Below are positions 9,835-19,382 of a DNA stretch of 64,000 nt, piece after piece (position 1 is the first letter of the stretch; every line of letters begins with the position of its first letter). The notes beneath the pieces are model-generated. The model was not told the origin of the DNA and did not search any database. It saw only the letters and a program-made list of their open reading frames with translations. A program made the position numbers and the translations under genes. Source of the stretch: Thalassolituus alkanivorans (lineage in GTDB: Bacteria > Pseudomonadota > Gammaproteobacteria > Pseudomonadales > Oceanobacteraceae). The stretch lies in contig NZ_JAJAEL010000037.1 of the NCBI RefSeq assembly GCF_020447205.1, positions 40,451-104,450 on the forward strand. Reading direction: 5' to 3'.

Positions 9835-10341
9835 ATGTTGAGTATGTTGGCAAAACTGCTGAAAGCGCTGAATTCTGAATCAGCACCGGGCCAGATTGCG
9901 CTGGCCTTTTCATTAGCTCTGATCGTCGCACTGACCCCCATGTTTACACCGCACAATGCCCTCATTATGTTGCTGGCATTTATTCTGCGCATCAATCTGA
10001 GTGCATTTTTCCTTGCGGTCGCAGCCTTCTCTGCACTGGCCTGGTTTATCGATCCTTATGCAGCACGTCTGGGTGAAAGTCTGCTGGCAAATCCGGCGTT
10101 AGTGGACACCTGGCGCGATATGTATCAGAGCGATTTCTGGCGTATGACCGCGTTTAATCATTCTCTGGTGCTGGGTGGGCTTGTCATCAGCCTGCTGGCC
10201 GCGGTTCCGGTTTTTGTGCTTAGCAAAGTACTGATCAATCTGTACCGTCATCGCTTACTGGCCTGGTTTAATAAACTGAAAATTGCTCAGGTATTAAAAG
10301 CCTCGAAATTCTACAACCTGTATAAGTCAATCGCGGAGTAA
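9835..10341 (+). CDS. TIGR03546 family membrane protein
   Basis: Membrane protein of 168 residues with about four hydrophobic segments (residues 18-35, 40-62, 100-125 and nearby) and a basic C-terminus. The sequence matches the TIGR03546 family (start MLSMLAKLLKALNSESAPGQ; TPMFTPHNALIMLLAFILRIN). Members occur beside TIGR03545 proteins in gammaproteobacteria, as here with only 4 bases between genes. Function unknown; the pairing suggests a shared envelope role. Confidence 0.82.
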   Translation: MLSMLAKLLKALNSESAPGQIALAFSLALIVALTPMFTPHNALIMLLAFILRINLSAFFLAVAAFSALAWFIDPYAARLGESLLANPALVDTWRDMYQSDFWRMTAFNHSLVLGGLVISLLAAVPVFVLSKVLINLYRHRLLAWFNKLKIAQVLKASKFYNLYKSIAE

Positions 10342-10345
10342 GGCT

Positions 10346-12229
10346 ATGAAGCAATGGATTCGCTGGTCAGGCCTGGCCGCATTTATCGTTATTTCCCTGG
10401 TTCTGGTTGCCCTGTTCTGGTTTGTTGCCGGCCCGTTAATCGAAAAAGGCATTGAATCGTTTGGCTCTGATGCCGCCGATGCCAAAGTTGAAGTGGACAG
10501 TGTGTCGCTCAGTTTAAGCCCGCTGGGCTTTGTTATTCATGGTCTGACGGTTGCTGACAGCCGTAAGCCAATGACCAATGTGCTGCAGCTGGATAAAGCG
10601 ACCGCAGAACTGGAACTGGCGCCGCTGTTTCTGGGTAAAGCCATTATCAGTGATCTGGCCGTGGATAATCTGCAGTTCGGTACTGCACGTACGACCTCCG
10701 GTGTACTGGAGAAAAAGGCGGTTAAAGAAGACGAAGCAGAGCAGGTTGCAGCTCAAGAAGAGGCAGCTTCGTCTTTCAGCAGTGTGGACCTTCCCAGTGC
10801 CGAAGAAATACTGGCGCGAGAATCCCTGCGCACCGAGCAGGCCGGTACCGAATTCCAGCAAAGTTACTCCAGCAATAAAAATGCTGTCGATAATGCACTG
10901 AGCAATGTCCCCGATGATAAAGCCCTGAGTCAGTACGAGCAGGAAATCAAAGCGCTGACCTCCGGCAGCTTTAAATCATTGGATGATTTTAAAGCGCGTA
11001 AGAAAAAACTGGATGAACTGAAAGCCCGTTTCAAAAATGACAAAGCCGCAATTGCAACGGCTAAAAAAGCAGTGGCTGAGGCCCGTAGCGATATCAGTGA
11101 CAAACTCAAAGCATTAAAAGCAGCTCCGGGTGAAGACCTCGACAGTATTCGTGGAAAATATCAGCTCAGTGCCGGTGGTGCTGCCAATATGAGTGCCTTA
11201 CTCTTCGGCGAGCAGGCTGGCGAATGGGCGGAAAAAGCCCTGTACTGGTATGAAAAAGTAAAGCCGTATCTGGCTAAAGATGAAGCAGACAGTGCGGCAG
11301 AGGAAGAAAGCCCAAAAGCTCCGCGGGATGGCCGCTTTGTGCATTTTCCGTCGGATAATCCATGGCCGGGCTTTTTACTGCGTAATGCACAGCTGACAGC
11401 AAGCACAGCTTCCGGAAATCTGCTGATCAGTGCGCAGGATATTACCAGTGAGCCTCGGGTGTTAGGTCGTCCGACGCGGGTTCTGATCAATGGCTCAGGC
11501 TTAAAGCAGGTTGAAGATATGAGCGTAGATATTGTACTCGACCACCGTAAAACGCCGGGTACCGATACACTGACGCTGAATATTAAAGACTGGCAACTGC
11601 ATGATATGAATCTGGGCGTTGCCGGCGCCAAACTGGCTTCGTCACTGGTACAGGTACAGGGTCTGGTCGTTGTCAGTCGGGGTAAACTGAATGCCCAGAG
11701 TGATGCGCAGTTTGGCCGAACTCAATTCAGCAGTAAGGGTAAAACAACCTTTGCCAAAGAACTGGGACTGGCACTGGCAAAAGTACAGCAGTTTGATGTG
11801 AATGCCAAAGCCAGTGGTAAAATCACCTCGCCGGATTTCAGTTTAGGTTCAGATCTGGATAAGCAATTAAATGCCGCTTTTGGTGCCCGCCTAAAAGATA
11901 AACAGGCGGAGCTTGAAGCGAAGCTGCAGGCCAGACTGGAGCAGAAGCTGCAGAGTTATATCGGTGACTACGGCGGAAAACTGGGTGAGTTTAACCAGCT
12001 GGATGGCACGCTGGATCAGCGCCTGAATAAGGTGTCAGAGCTGGCTGGTCAGAACCTTGAAGATTATCAGGCGCAGAAAGAGCGTGAAGCCCGCGAAAAA
12101 TCAGAGCGGGAAAAAGCCGAAGCTAAAGCCAAGCTGGATGCGGAAAAAGCAGCCGCTAAAGCGGAAGCTGAGCGCAAGAAAAAAGAAGCTGCAGAAAAAG
12201 CTAAAGACAAACTGAAGAACCTGTTTTAA
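10346..12229 (+). CDS. TIGR03545 family AsmA-like envelope protein
   Basis: Protein of 627 residues. It has an N-terminal transmembrane anchor (about 8-30), then an AsmA-like beta segment (VEVDSVSLSLSPLGFVIHGL through AELELAPLFLGKAIISDL). A long alpha-rich charged centre follows, then a second beta-rich region (about 330-480) and a strongly charged Lys/Glu/Ala coiled coil at the C-terminus (about 570-627). This fits the TIGR03545 family, always next to TIGR03546. AsmA-like proteins act in envelope or lipid transport between membranes; for this family that is inference. GGAGTAAGG precedes the ATG. Confidence 0.8.
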   Translation: MKQWIRWSGLAAFIVISLVLVALFWFVAGPLIEKGIESFGSDAADAKVEVDSVSLSLSPLGFVIHGLTVADSRKPMTNVLQLDKATAELELAPLFLGKAIISDLAVDNLQFGTARTTSGVLEKKAVKEDEAEQVAAQEEAASSFSSVDLPSAEEILARESLRTEQAGTEFQQSYSSNKNAVDNALSNVPDDKALSQYEQEIKALTSGSFKSLDDFKARKKKLDELKARFKNDKAAIATAKKAVAEARSDISDKLKALKAAPGEDLDSIRGKYQLSAGGAANMSALLFGEQAGEWAEKALYWYEKVKPYLAKDEADSAAEEESPKAPRDGRFVHFPSDNPWPGFLLRNAQLTASTASGNLLISAQDITSEPRVLGRPTRVLINGSGLKQVEDMSVDIVLDHRKTPGTDTLTLNIKDWQLHDMNLGVAGAKLASSLVQVQGLVVVSRGKLNAQSDAQFGRTQFSSKGKTTFAKELGLALAKVQQFDVNAKASGKITSPDFSLGSDLDKQLNAAFGARLKDKQAELEAKLQARLEQKLQSYIGDYGGKLGEFNQLDGTLDQRLNKVSELAGQNLEDYQAQKEREAREKSEREKAEAKAKLDAEKAAAKAEAERKKKEAAEKAKDKLKNLF

Positions 12230-12241
12230 CGAGAGATAACG

Positions 12242-12559
12242 ATGCAGACCCGTAAGCTGAACCCGCTGGAATTTCATGAAACCCGTATCAACCCGCAGCG
12301 GGTTGAGGCCGGTGAGCCGGTGGTTGATTTCTGGGAATACGTTGCCGCAATTCCACCCGAAGATTTTGCCTTTGCAGATTGCCGGGCCGGTAACGTTACC
12401 CATGTGTACCGTATGGAAGATAAGTACGAACACGTGCTGATCAACAGCCAGTATCAGGGGGTGGCGATGGTGATTGTGGTGGACCTGCAGAGCCAGTCCA
12501 TTTATGGACACATGCTGCTGGATCTGAATCCGGCGGGAACCAAAGAGCCGGAAGCCTGA
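12242..12559 (+). CDS. Conserved small protein of unknown function
   Basis: Soluble 105-residue protein with no signal peptide or membrane segment. It has mixed alpha/beta composition and a C-terminal stretch VAMVIVVDLQSQSIYGHMLLDL that looks like paired beta strands. Not recognised. It starts 12 bases after the TIGR03545 stop with AGAGA upstream and ends at a strong terminator, so it is the last gene of the 9835-12559 operon. Confidence 0.6.
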   Translation: MQTRKLNPLEFHETRINPQRVEAGEPVVDFWEYVAAIPPEDFAFADCRAGNVTHVYRMEDKYEHVLINSQYQGVAMVIVVDLQSQSIYGHMLLDLNPAGTKEPEA

Positions 12560-12573
12560 GGTTAAAGCGGAAA

Positions 12574-12605
12574 TAAAAAAACGGGGCTGATGCCCCGTTT
12601 TTTTA
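12574..12605. terminator. Bidirectional terminator between convergent operons
   Basis: Stem ACGGGGC/GCCCCGT with loop TGAT, flanked by an A-run on the left and a T-run on the right, so it can serve the plus operon and the suf operon on the minus strand (sufT stop at 12606). Confidence 0.9.
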
Positions 12606-13133
12606 TCAGAAGAATAAACCCGCTTCTAACTGGGCTTCTTCGGTCATCATGTCACGGCTCCATGGCGGGTCGAACACCAGTTCAACTTCAACACGTTCCA
12701 CATTCGGTACCTTGGCGACACGGTATTTAACATCGGAAATCAGTACCGGGCCCATACCGCAGGTTGGCGCGGTTAAGGTCATACGGATTTTTACCGCTTT
12801 ATTGTCGATATCGATACCGTAAATCAAACCCAGATCGAGCAGGTTGATCGGAATTTCCGGATCATAAATGGTGCGCAGCGCCTGACGGATCTGATCTTCA
12901 TGCACCAGACCGTCGCTGCGCTGTTCAAATTCAATTTCTTCGGCTTCAAGACCCAGGGCCGCGGCATCGGTACCGTCAACGCGCAGCATATTGCCGTTCA
13001 GTGTCACGGTGTAATTGCCACCCAGAGCCTGATTGATGGTGACAAAGCTGCCGGCCGGAATGGTGGTTGGCGTACCGGATGGCACCATACGGGCGGGGCA
13101 GGTGGCGTGCGCCACGACCATTCTTCTTTCCAC
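12606..13133 (-). CDS. sufT: Putative Fe-S cluster assembly protein SufT
   Basis: 175-residue SufT. The C-terminal MIP18/DUF59 domain carries IRQALRTIYDPEIPINLLDL (about residue 85) and the conserved cysteine in LTAPTCGMGP. The N-terminal extension is typical of SufT. The family supports maturation of Fe-S proteins, especially under high demand. It is the last gene of sufBCDSA-sufT, 90 bases after the A-type carrier gene, and ends at a strong terminator. Confidence 0.93.
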   Translation of the reverse strand: MERRMVVAHATCPARMVPSGTPTTIPAGSFVTINQALGGNYTVTLNGNMLRVDGTDAAALGLEAEEIEFEQRSDGLVHEDQIRQALRTIYDPEIPINLLDLGLIYGIDIDNKAVKIRMTLTAPTCGMGPVLISDVKYRVAKVPNVERVEVELVFDPPWSRDMMTEEAQLEAGLFF

Positions 13134-13223
13134 GTTGACTCCTGTATGAAGCTACTGCGCTTGTGACGCTTCATGAATGTTGCTATTGCCGTGACGTTTT
13201 TCAACAAACCTCAGCAGCTTCGG

Positions 13224-13610
13224 TTAAACCGAAAATGATTCACCGCAGCCGCAGAGATCTTTGGCATTCGGGTTGTTGAACTTAATGGTGCTGTTCAACC
13301 CTTCTTTGCTGAAATCAATTTCAGTGCCGCGCACATAAGGTGCAGCATCGGCGGCAATAAACAGCAGAATATCGTCGGCCACCTGAATGGTCTGATCGCC
13401 GTCATGAGCCTGTTCGACAAATTCGATATCGTATTTAAAGCCGGAACAACCGCTTTTTTTCACACCCAGACGAATACCTTTCATCGCCGGATTTTTCGCC
13501 AGCTGTTTGCGGATATGGCTGATAGCTGCTTCCGTCATACTGGCGCTGGCAACCGCATTTGGGTCGTAGGTGGCCGGTTGTACATTTGGATCAAAGGTTT
13601 CGGTGCTCAT
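13224..13610 (-). CDS. sufA: A-type Fe-S carrier protein (SufA)
   Basis: 128-residue A-type carrier with the three ligating cysteines in the family positions: SGCSGFKY and the C-terminal CGCGESFSV. The N-terminal 20 residues are a low-complexity extension. Such proteins carry Fe-S clusters from the SufBCD scaffold to targets. It lies between sufS (13-base gap) and sufT. No sufE or sufU gene appears in the operon. Confidence 0.93.
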   Translation of the reverse strand: MSTETFDPNVQPATYDPNAVASASMTEAAISHIRKQLAKNPAMKGIRLGVKKSGCSGFKYDIEFVEQAHDGDQTIQVADDILLFIAADAAPYVRGTEIDFSKEGLNSTIKFNNPNAKDLCGCGESFSV

Positions 13611-13623
13611 TGTCCTTCCATCC

Positions 13624-14856
13624 TCAGAGTAAAAACAGTTTGGCTTTTTCCAGGCCTTTAAACAGTGCGTCCACTTCTTCCAGCGTATTGTAGAAGGAGA
13701 AAGACGCCCGCACGGTGCCGGGAACTTTAAATTGCTCCATCACCGGCATGGCACAGTGATGGCCGGTACGTACCGCAATACCCTGCTGGTCGAGCAGGGT
13801 GCCGACGTCGGCAGGATGCGCACCTTCAAGAATAAAGCTGAATACCGAGGCCTTGTTGGCGGCATTACCGATAATGCGGATGCCACCCATTTCTGCGGCC
13901 AGCTCGTTGGCGCGCGCCAGCAGCGCATCTTCGTGGGCTGCCAGAGCTTTGCGGTCGAGGGTATTTAAATAATCAATGGCGGCAGCCATACCAATGGCAC
14001 CGGCAATGTTGGGTGTACCCGCTTCGAATTTATACGGCAGAACGTTATAGGTGGTTTTGCTGAAGCTGACGTGCTCAATCATTTCACCACCGCCCTGATA
14101 AGGAGGCATGGCATTGAGCAGAGCTTCTTTGCCATAGAGTACGCCGATGCCGGTCGGGCCAAAGAGTTTATGGCCGGAGAAGGCGTAGAAATCGGCATCC
14201 AGCGCCTGCACGTCGATATCCCAGTGAGCAACGGCCTGCGCACCATCGATCAGCACTTTACTGCCGTTGGCATGGGCCAGAGCAATAATATCGGCCACCG
14301 GATTAATGGTTCCGAGGGCATTGGATACGTGTACAACCGAAACCAGTTTTACTTCGGGAGTCAGCAGGGTTTTAAAGGCGGCCATATCCAGCTCGCCGTT
14401 TTCCAGTACCGGAATCGGCAGTAATTCGGAGCCACTTTGTTCGCACAGCATCTGCCAGGGCACGATATTGGAGTGGTGCTCCATACCGGAGACCAGAATA
14501 CGGTCGCCGCTTTTAATATTGCTTCGGCCCCAGGTGGCGGCTACCAGATTAATGGCTTCGGTGGTGCCGCGGGTCCAGACAATTTCTTCCGCTTTGGCCG
14601 CATTTAAAAAGCGCTGTACGGTTTTACGCGCATTTTCAAAATATTCAGTCGCGCGGTCACTCAGGGTATGAGCACCACGGTGAACATTGGAGTTATCGTG
14701 CTCGTAATAACGGCTCAGCGCATTGATAACCGCTTTCGGTTTTTGCGTGGTGGCGCCGTTATCCAGATAAATCAGCGGCTTGCAGTTCACTTCCTGATGC
14801 AGGGCAGGGAACTGTTCACGAATGCTGTTTAATTGTTCCGGGCTGATTGTGCTCAT
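13624..14856 (-). CDS. sufS: Cysteine desulfurase SufS
   Basis: Group II PLP-dependent cysteine desulfurase, 410 residues. The PLP lysine is in YAFSGHKLFGPTG (about 226), and the catalytic persulfide cysteine is in AVRTGHHCAMPVM (about 362). It supplies sulfur for Fe-S assembly on SufBCD and normally passes it to SufE or SufU, neither of which is in this operon. The start overlaps the sufD stop by 4 bases, so translation is likely coupled. Confidence 0.97.
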   Translation of the reverse strand: MSTISPEQLNSIREQFPALHQEVNCKPLIYLDNGATTQKPKAVINALSRYYEHDNSNVHRGAHTLSDRATEYFENARKTVQRFLNAAKAEEIVWTRGTTEAINLVAATWGRSNIKSGDRILVSGMEHHSNIVPWQMLCEQSGSELLPIPVLENGELDMAAFKTLLTPEVKLVSVVHVSNALGTINPVADIIALAHANGSKVLIDGAQAVAHWDIDVQALDADFYAFSGHKLFGPTGIGVLYGKEALLNAMPPYQGGGEMIEHVSFSKTTYNVLPYKFEAGTPNIAGAIGMAAAIDYLNTLDRKALAAHEDALLARANELAAEMGGIRIIGNAANKASVFSFILEGAHPADVGTLLDQQGIAVRTGHHCAMPVMEQFKVPGTVRASFSFYNTLEEVDALFKGLEKAKLFLL

Positions 14857-16223
14857 GCGTTTTCTCCGCTGAGACCGGCGGTTTCATTTTCCAGCAGATG
14901 ACGGCTTAACGACTGATCGCGGCCAAAACGGTGCGCCAGTAACGGACGCAATACCAGCGCGATGTCTTCGTGCGGTAACGCTTCCAGTAATTCGTTAATA
15001 AAACCAAAGCTGAGCATGACTTCAGCTTCTTTTTTGCTAATGCCGCGGCTCTGCATATAGAACATGGCTTTTTCTTCCAGCTGAGCAACGGTGGCACCGT
15101 GGGCGCATTTTACGTCGTCGGCGTAGATCTCCAGTTCCGGCTTGGTGTAAATCTCGGCGGTGTTGGTCAGCAACAGGTTTTTATTGCTTAACTCGGCCAG
15201 TGTTTTCTGCGCCTGCGGATGAATATGAATACGGCCATTAAATACGGCACGGGCCTTATCATTCATAATGCCGCGGAATACTTCATTGCTGGTGCAGTGC
15301 GGCACTTTGTGTTCAATGCAGGTGTGGAAATCCAGCAATTGCTGGTTCTGCGGAATATACACGCCGTTCAGTTCGCAGTGCGAACCACCAACATTGTGAT
15401 TAACCACAATATCGTTACGGGTCAGGCGGGTGCCCAGGCCCAGATGAAAAGCGCTGTACTGGCTGTCACGTGCCAGATCAACATGAGTGCTGCCGATGTG
15501 CAGGGCATCTTCCTGCATTAATTGCAGGCGGTAATGCTGCAGGCGGGCGTTATCGCCAATCACCAGCTCGGTCAGGGCGTTGGTAAAACTGTTCTGCGGC
15601 TGTTCATCGGAAGCATAATGCTCAACCAGCGTTGCTTCGGCACCGCTCTCCAGTACCATTAACAGACGGCTGGTGATGCTGAAAGGCTGCGGATTATTGC
15701 TGCTCAGCCAGCTGATCTGCAGCGGTTGTTCGAGGCGCTGGTTTTTACCGACGTGAATCAGTACGCCATCGTTCAGGGCGGCATTATTCAGGTCATTAAA
15801 TAAATGCGCGCTGCCGCTGTTATTGCTGCTGGCATGTGCCAGTACAGTGCCCAGATGCTGGCTGATTAATGCCTGTTGCTCTGCATCTGCCTGGCTGAAC
15901 AGGGTAACCTGTTGCAGCGCCAGGGCATCGGATAATTCGCTGCTTAACTGGCCATTAATAAATACCAGTCGTGCTGCTTTTAAACTGCCCAGAGTCGCCA
16001 CTTCACGCAGCCCGGCGGTTAAGTCCGACTGGCTGGCAGTACGCTGAAAATCACCGGTCAGCAGGTTATGCAGCGAGGTGTATTTCCAGGCTTCGGTTTT
16101 ACGGTTGGGCACAGACGCTGCGGCAAAGGCCTGTTGACCGGCTGCATTCAGGGCAGCCAGCAGCGGGTTGCGGGCCTGCTCTGTGGCCAGCGCCAGCTGT
16201 TGTGCGTGAAACTGTTCTGCCAT
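14853..16223 (-). CDS. sufD: Fe-S cluster assembly scaffold SufD
   Basis: 456-residue SufD, partner of SufB in the SufBC2D scaffold. It shows an N-terminal helical region (KTEAWKYTSL) and the right-handed beta-helix core ending with CAHGATVAQLEEKAMFYM (about 360-380), which includes the conserved histidine/cysteine region. It is one base from sufC upstream and overlaps sufS by 4 bases. Length and context are normal. Confidence 0.96.
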   Translation of the reverse strand: MAEQFHAQQLALATEQARNPLLAALNAAGQQAFAAASVPNRKTEAWKYTSLHNLLTGDFQRTASQSDLTAGLREVATLGSLKAARLVFINGQLSSELSDALALQQVTLFSQADAEQQALISQHLGTVLAHASSNNSGSAHLFNDLNNAALNDGVLIHVGKNQRLEQPLQISWLSSNNPQPFSITSRLLMVLESGAEATLVEHYASDEQPQNSFTNALTELVIGDNARLQHYRLQLMQEDALHIGSTHVDLARDSQYSAFHLGLGTRLTRNDIVVNHNVGGSHCELNGVYIPQNQQLLDFHTCIEHKVPHCTSNEVFRGIMNDKARAVFNGRIHIHPQAQKTLAELSNKNLLLTNTAEIYTKPELEIYADDVKCAHGATVAQLEEKAMFYMQSRGISKKEAEVMLSFGFINELLEALPHEDIALVLRPLLAHRFGRDQSLSRHLLENETAGLSGENA

Positions 16224-16224
16224 G

Positions 16225-16983
16225 TTACGCCGCTCCGTTGTCTGCGCTTTCCAGCCAGCCGTAGCCTTTTTCTTCCAGCTCCAGTGCCAGCTCTTTACCG
16301 CCGGATTTAACGATACGGCCGTTGGCCAGTACGTGAACGTAATCCGGTACGATGTAGTCGAGCAGACGCTGATAGTGGGTCACCACAATAAAGCTGCGGT
16401 TGGCATCGCGCATCGCATTCACACCTTCGGCCACCACCTGCAGTGCGTCGATATCCAGACCGGAGTCGGTTTCATCAAGAATGCACAGGGACGGTTCGAG
16501 CAGCATCATCTGCATCAGTTCGTTACGTTTTTTCTCGCCGCCGGAGAAGCCTTCGTTCACACCACGCTTAAGGAAGCTCTGGTCGAGGTTAACGGCTTTG
16601 CATTTTTCCCGCGCCAGCTTTAAAAACTGGACGGAATCCAGTGCAGGCTTGCCCTGATGAGCGCGCACGGCATCAACAGAGGCTTTTAAAAATTCGAGGT
16701 TGGAGACACCGGGAATTTCCACCGGGTACTGGAACGCCAGAAATAACCCTTCACGGGCACGTTCTTCCGGCTCCATCTCAAGAATATCTTTACCGTTCAG
16801 GGTGACGCTGCCGTCGGTCACTTCATAACCATCACGACCTGCCAGAACGTTGCCCAGAGTACTTTTACCGGCACCGTTCGGACCCATGATGGCGTGCACT
16901 TCACCGGGTTTAATCTCCAGGTTCAGACCTTTGAGAATGTTTTTGTCTTCAACGTTGGCGTGCAGGTTTTTAATGCTGATCAT
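16225..16983 (-). CDS. sufC: Fe-S assembly ATPase SufC
   Basis: 252-residue ABC-type ATPase of the Suf scaffold. Walker A GPNGAGKSTLG (about 34-44), signature FSGGEKKRNE and Walker B LCILDETDSGLD are intact, followed by the H-loop VTHYQRLL. ATP binding drives dimerisation and rearranges SufB-SufD for cluster assembly. It follows sufB by 85 bases. Confidence 0.97.
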   Translation of the reverse strand: MISIKNLHANVEDKNILKGLNLEIKPGEVHAIMGPNGAGKSTLGNVLAGRDGYEVTDGSVTLNGKDILEMEPEERAREGLFLAFQYPVEIPGVSNLEFLKASVDAVRAHQGKPALDSVQFLKLAREKCKAVNLDQSFLKRGVNEGFSGGEKKRNELMQMMLLEPSLCILDETDSGLDIDALQVVAEGVNAMRDANRSFIVVTHYQRLLDYIVPDYVHVLANGRIVKSGGKELALELEEKGYGWLESADNGAA

Positions 16984-17068
16984 GGTTAGCAGTACCTTTT
17001 TTCAGTCTGTCATCCGCGCAGTGGCAGATAAATTTCAATTTTTTAGTCCCGGTTGAGTCTGGCCTTAA

Positions 17069-18511
17069 TCAGCCGACAGAACCTTCCAGTGACACTTCCA
17101 GTAACTTGCCGGCTTCCACCGCAAATTCCATCGGCAGCTCTTTGAATACCTCTTTACAGAAACCGTTAACGATCATGGAAACGGCTTTCTCGGTATCAAT
17201 ACCACGCTGACGGCAGAGGAATAACTGGTCGTCGCTGACGGTTGAGGTGGTGGCTTCGTGCTCCACGACCGCAGAAGGATGTTTGCTTTCGATATAGGGG
17301 AAAGTATGGGCGCCGCACTGATCACCGATTAACAGCGAGTCACACTGGGTGTAGTTACGCGCACCGGCGGCGGTCGGATTCATACGCACCAGACCGCGGT
17401 AGGCATTCTGACTTTTACCGGCAGAAATACCTTTGGAAATAATGGTTGAGCGGGTGTTTTTACCCAGATGAATCATCTTGGTGCCGGTATCGGCCTGCTG
17501 ATAATTATTGGTTAACGCCACGGAATAAAATTCGCCGACCGAGTTATCGCCTTTTAATACACAGCTTGGGTATTTCCAGGTCACGGCAGAACCGGTCTCT
17601 ACCTGAGTCCAGCTCACTTTGGCATTGGTATGGGCAACGGCACGCTTGGTTACGAAGTTGTAAATACCGCCTTTGCCTTCTTTATCGCCGGGATACCAGT
17701 TTTGCACAGTGCTGTATTTAATTTCGGAGTTGTCCAGCGCGATCAGTTCAACCACCGCCGCATGCAGCTGATTTTCATCACGCATCGGAGCGGTACAGCC
17801 TTCGAGGTAGCTCACGTGGGAACCTTCGTCGGCAATAATTAAGGTACGTTCAAACTGACCGGTTTTGGCTTCATTAATACGGAAGTAAGTGGACAGCTCC
17901 ATCGGGCAGCGTACACCTTTAGGGATGTACACGAAGGAGCCGTCAGAAAATACGGCTGAGTTCAGCGCTGCGTAAAAATTGTCACGTTGTGGCACCACGG
18001 TGCCGAGGTATTTTTTAACCAGTTCCGGATGCTCATGCACGGCTTCGGATATCGGCATAAAAATAACACCGGCTTCGGCCAGTTTTGCGCGGAAGGTGGT
18101 GGCAACGGATACCGAGTCGAATACGGCGTCAACGGCAATGCCGGCCAGTGCCATCTGCTCATGAAGTGGTATACCGAGCTTTTCGTAGGTACGCAGCAAT
18201 TCAGGGTCGACTTCGTCGAGGCTTTTCGGCTTGTCAGCCATGCTTTTCGGCGCGGAATAATAAGACAGCGCCTGGAAATCGACTTCCGGGTAGTGCACAT
18301 GCGCCCAGGTTGGCTCGGCCATTTCCTGCCAGGCACGGAAGGCTTTTAAACGCCATTCGGTCATCCACTCGGGTTCACCTTTTTTGGCGGAAATAAAACG
18401 CACCACATCTTCGCTCAGGCCCGGTGCAATGGTGTCTGACTCGATGTCGGTAACAAAGCCGGCCTGGTAGTCATTACCAATGCGGCGTTCGATTTCAGCG
18501 TTGCTGCTCAT
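17069..18511 (-). CDS. sufB: Fe-S cluster assembly scaffold SufB
   Basis: 480-residue SufB, the scaffold subunit on which clusters form. Conserved blocks include [39 protein letters not shown] and the C-terminal [20 protein letters not shown]. The ATG at 18511 was chosen because GAGAGAG precedes it; a longer frame from 18526 lacks a ribosome site. First gene of the suf operon, divergent from the Rrf2 regulator across a 324-base region with palindromes. Confidence 0.97.
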   Translation of the reverse strand: MSSNAEIERRIGNDYQAGFVTDIESDTIAPGLSEDVVRFISAKKGEPEWMTEWRLKAFRAWQEMAEPTWAHVHYPEVDFQALSYYSAPKSMADKPKSLDEVDPELLRTYEKLGIPLHEQMALAGIAVDAVFDSVSVATTFRAKLAEAGVIFMPISEAVHEHPELVKKYLGTVVPQRDNFYAALNSAVFSDGSFVYIPKGVRCPMELSTYFRINEAKTGQFERTLIIADEGSHVSYLEGCTAPMRDENQLHAAVVELIALDNSEIKYSTVQNWYPGDKEGKGGIYNFVTKRAVAHTNAKVSWTQVETGSAVTWKYPSCVLKGDNSVGEFYSVALTNNYQQADTGTKMIHLGKNTRSTIISKGISAGKSQNAYRGLVRMNPTAAGARNYTQCDSLLIGDQCGAHTFPYIESKHPSAVVEHEATTSTVSDDQLFLCRQRGIDTEKAVSMIVNGFCKEVFKELPMEFAVEAGKLLEVSLEGSVG

Positions 18512-18701
18512 AGTGAACTCTCTCATATGGATGCGGCCCGATTTGCCTGCGGTTCCGCTCAGTGAAACCGCTGTGCGCCGGACCCGCGTCTGGCGTTTAC
18601 CCTGATGTTCATCCGCTCCGTCCCGGGGGATGCCTGATGTGTAGTGCGCTTTCAGCGCGTATTCTAACGCAGATCAGGGTAATAACAGAGTAATTTAGTC
18701 G

Positions 18702-18729
18702 GGTATATTAATCAATACCGTATTGGTAT
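18702..18729. promoter_or_regulatory. Candidate Rrf2/SufR operator (overlapping inverted repeats)
   Basis: Three pentamers form two overlapping palindromes: GGTAT (18702), ATACC (18715) and GGTAT (18725). The last two make ATACC-N5-GGTAT; the first two make GGTAT-N8-ATACC. The site lies midway between the divergent sufB and regulator genes, where autoregulation and suf control would be expected. Binding by the adjacent Rrf2 protein is inference. Confidence 0.55.
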
Positions 18730-18835
18730 GCTTTAATGGATGTGCGCATTCTAGCAAAGCGGATGAATTCTGACCAATCGCGACATATTCTCGTTTGGAT
18801 GGTCTTCTGACTCAGGAATCAGGCAGGACAGGTTT

Positions 18836-19306
18836 ATGCTGAAAATAGGCAAGCTTACCGATTACGGTGTGGTGGTATTAAATGAGCTGGCGCAGGCCGG
18901 TGCGGTTAAGCTGTCGACCGATGACATTACCGGTCTGACCGGGCTGGCGCTGCCCACGGTACGTAAAGTGATGAAAGCCCTGGTCGACAGTGGGCTGGTG
19001 ATTGCACAGCGTGGTGCCCGTGGCGGCTACCGCCTGGCCAGGGCTCCGGGGCAGATCCGTATGCTGGATGTGGTACAGGCTTTTGAAGGGCCGGTTGCCC
19101 TGACCGAATGTGCTGCTGATGATCACCAGTGCGATATCACGGCCAGTTGCTCGTTATCGGCTAACTGGGGCGGTATTAATCAGCTGATTACCCAGGTACT
19201 GGCACGGGTAACTTTACAGGACATCCGTAATCCGGAACGTCAGGAGCAGCTGGTGCGCGATGCCTTGCCGCTGACTTCCTTTATTGAGTTGGTGAATCTG
19301 TCCTGA
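18836..19306 (+). CDS. sufR: SUF system Rrf2-family regulator (SufR-like)
   Basis: 156-residue Rrf2-family repressor. It has an N-terminal winged helix (KIGKLTDYGVVVLNELAQAG; LPTVRKVMKALVDSGLV) with the RGARGGYRLAR wing, and a cysteine cluster CAADDHQCDITASC (about 92-105) suited to holding an Fe-S cluster. This is the subgroup that controls suf operons in bacteria relying on Suf. It is divergent from sufB, consistent with sensing Fe-S status and derepressing suf when clusters are scarce. Confidence 0.9.
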   Translation: MLKIGKLTDYGVVVLNELAQAGAVKLSTDDITGLTGLALPTVRKVMKALVDSGLVIAQRGARGGYRLARAPGQIRMLDVVQAFEGPVALTECAADDHQCDITASCSLSANWGGINQLITQVLARVTLQDIRNPERQEQLVRDALPLTSFIELVNLS

Positions 19307-19382
19307 TACAGGTCCTGCTGCCGACAATTTTCTGTCATCTTTTCTTATTAGAATCGCCGGAAATCTTTCAGGATGACCGACG

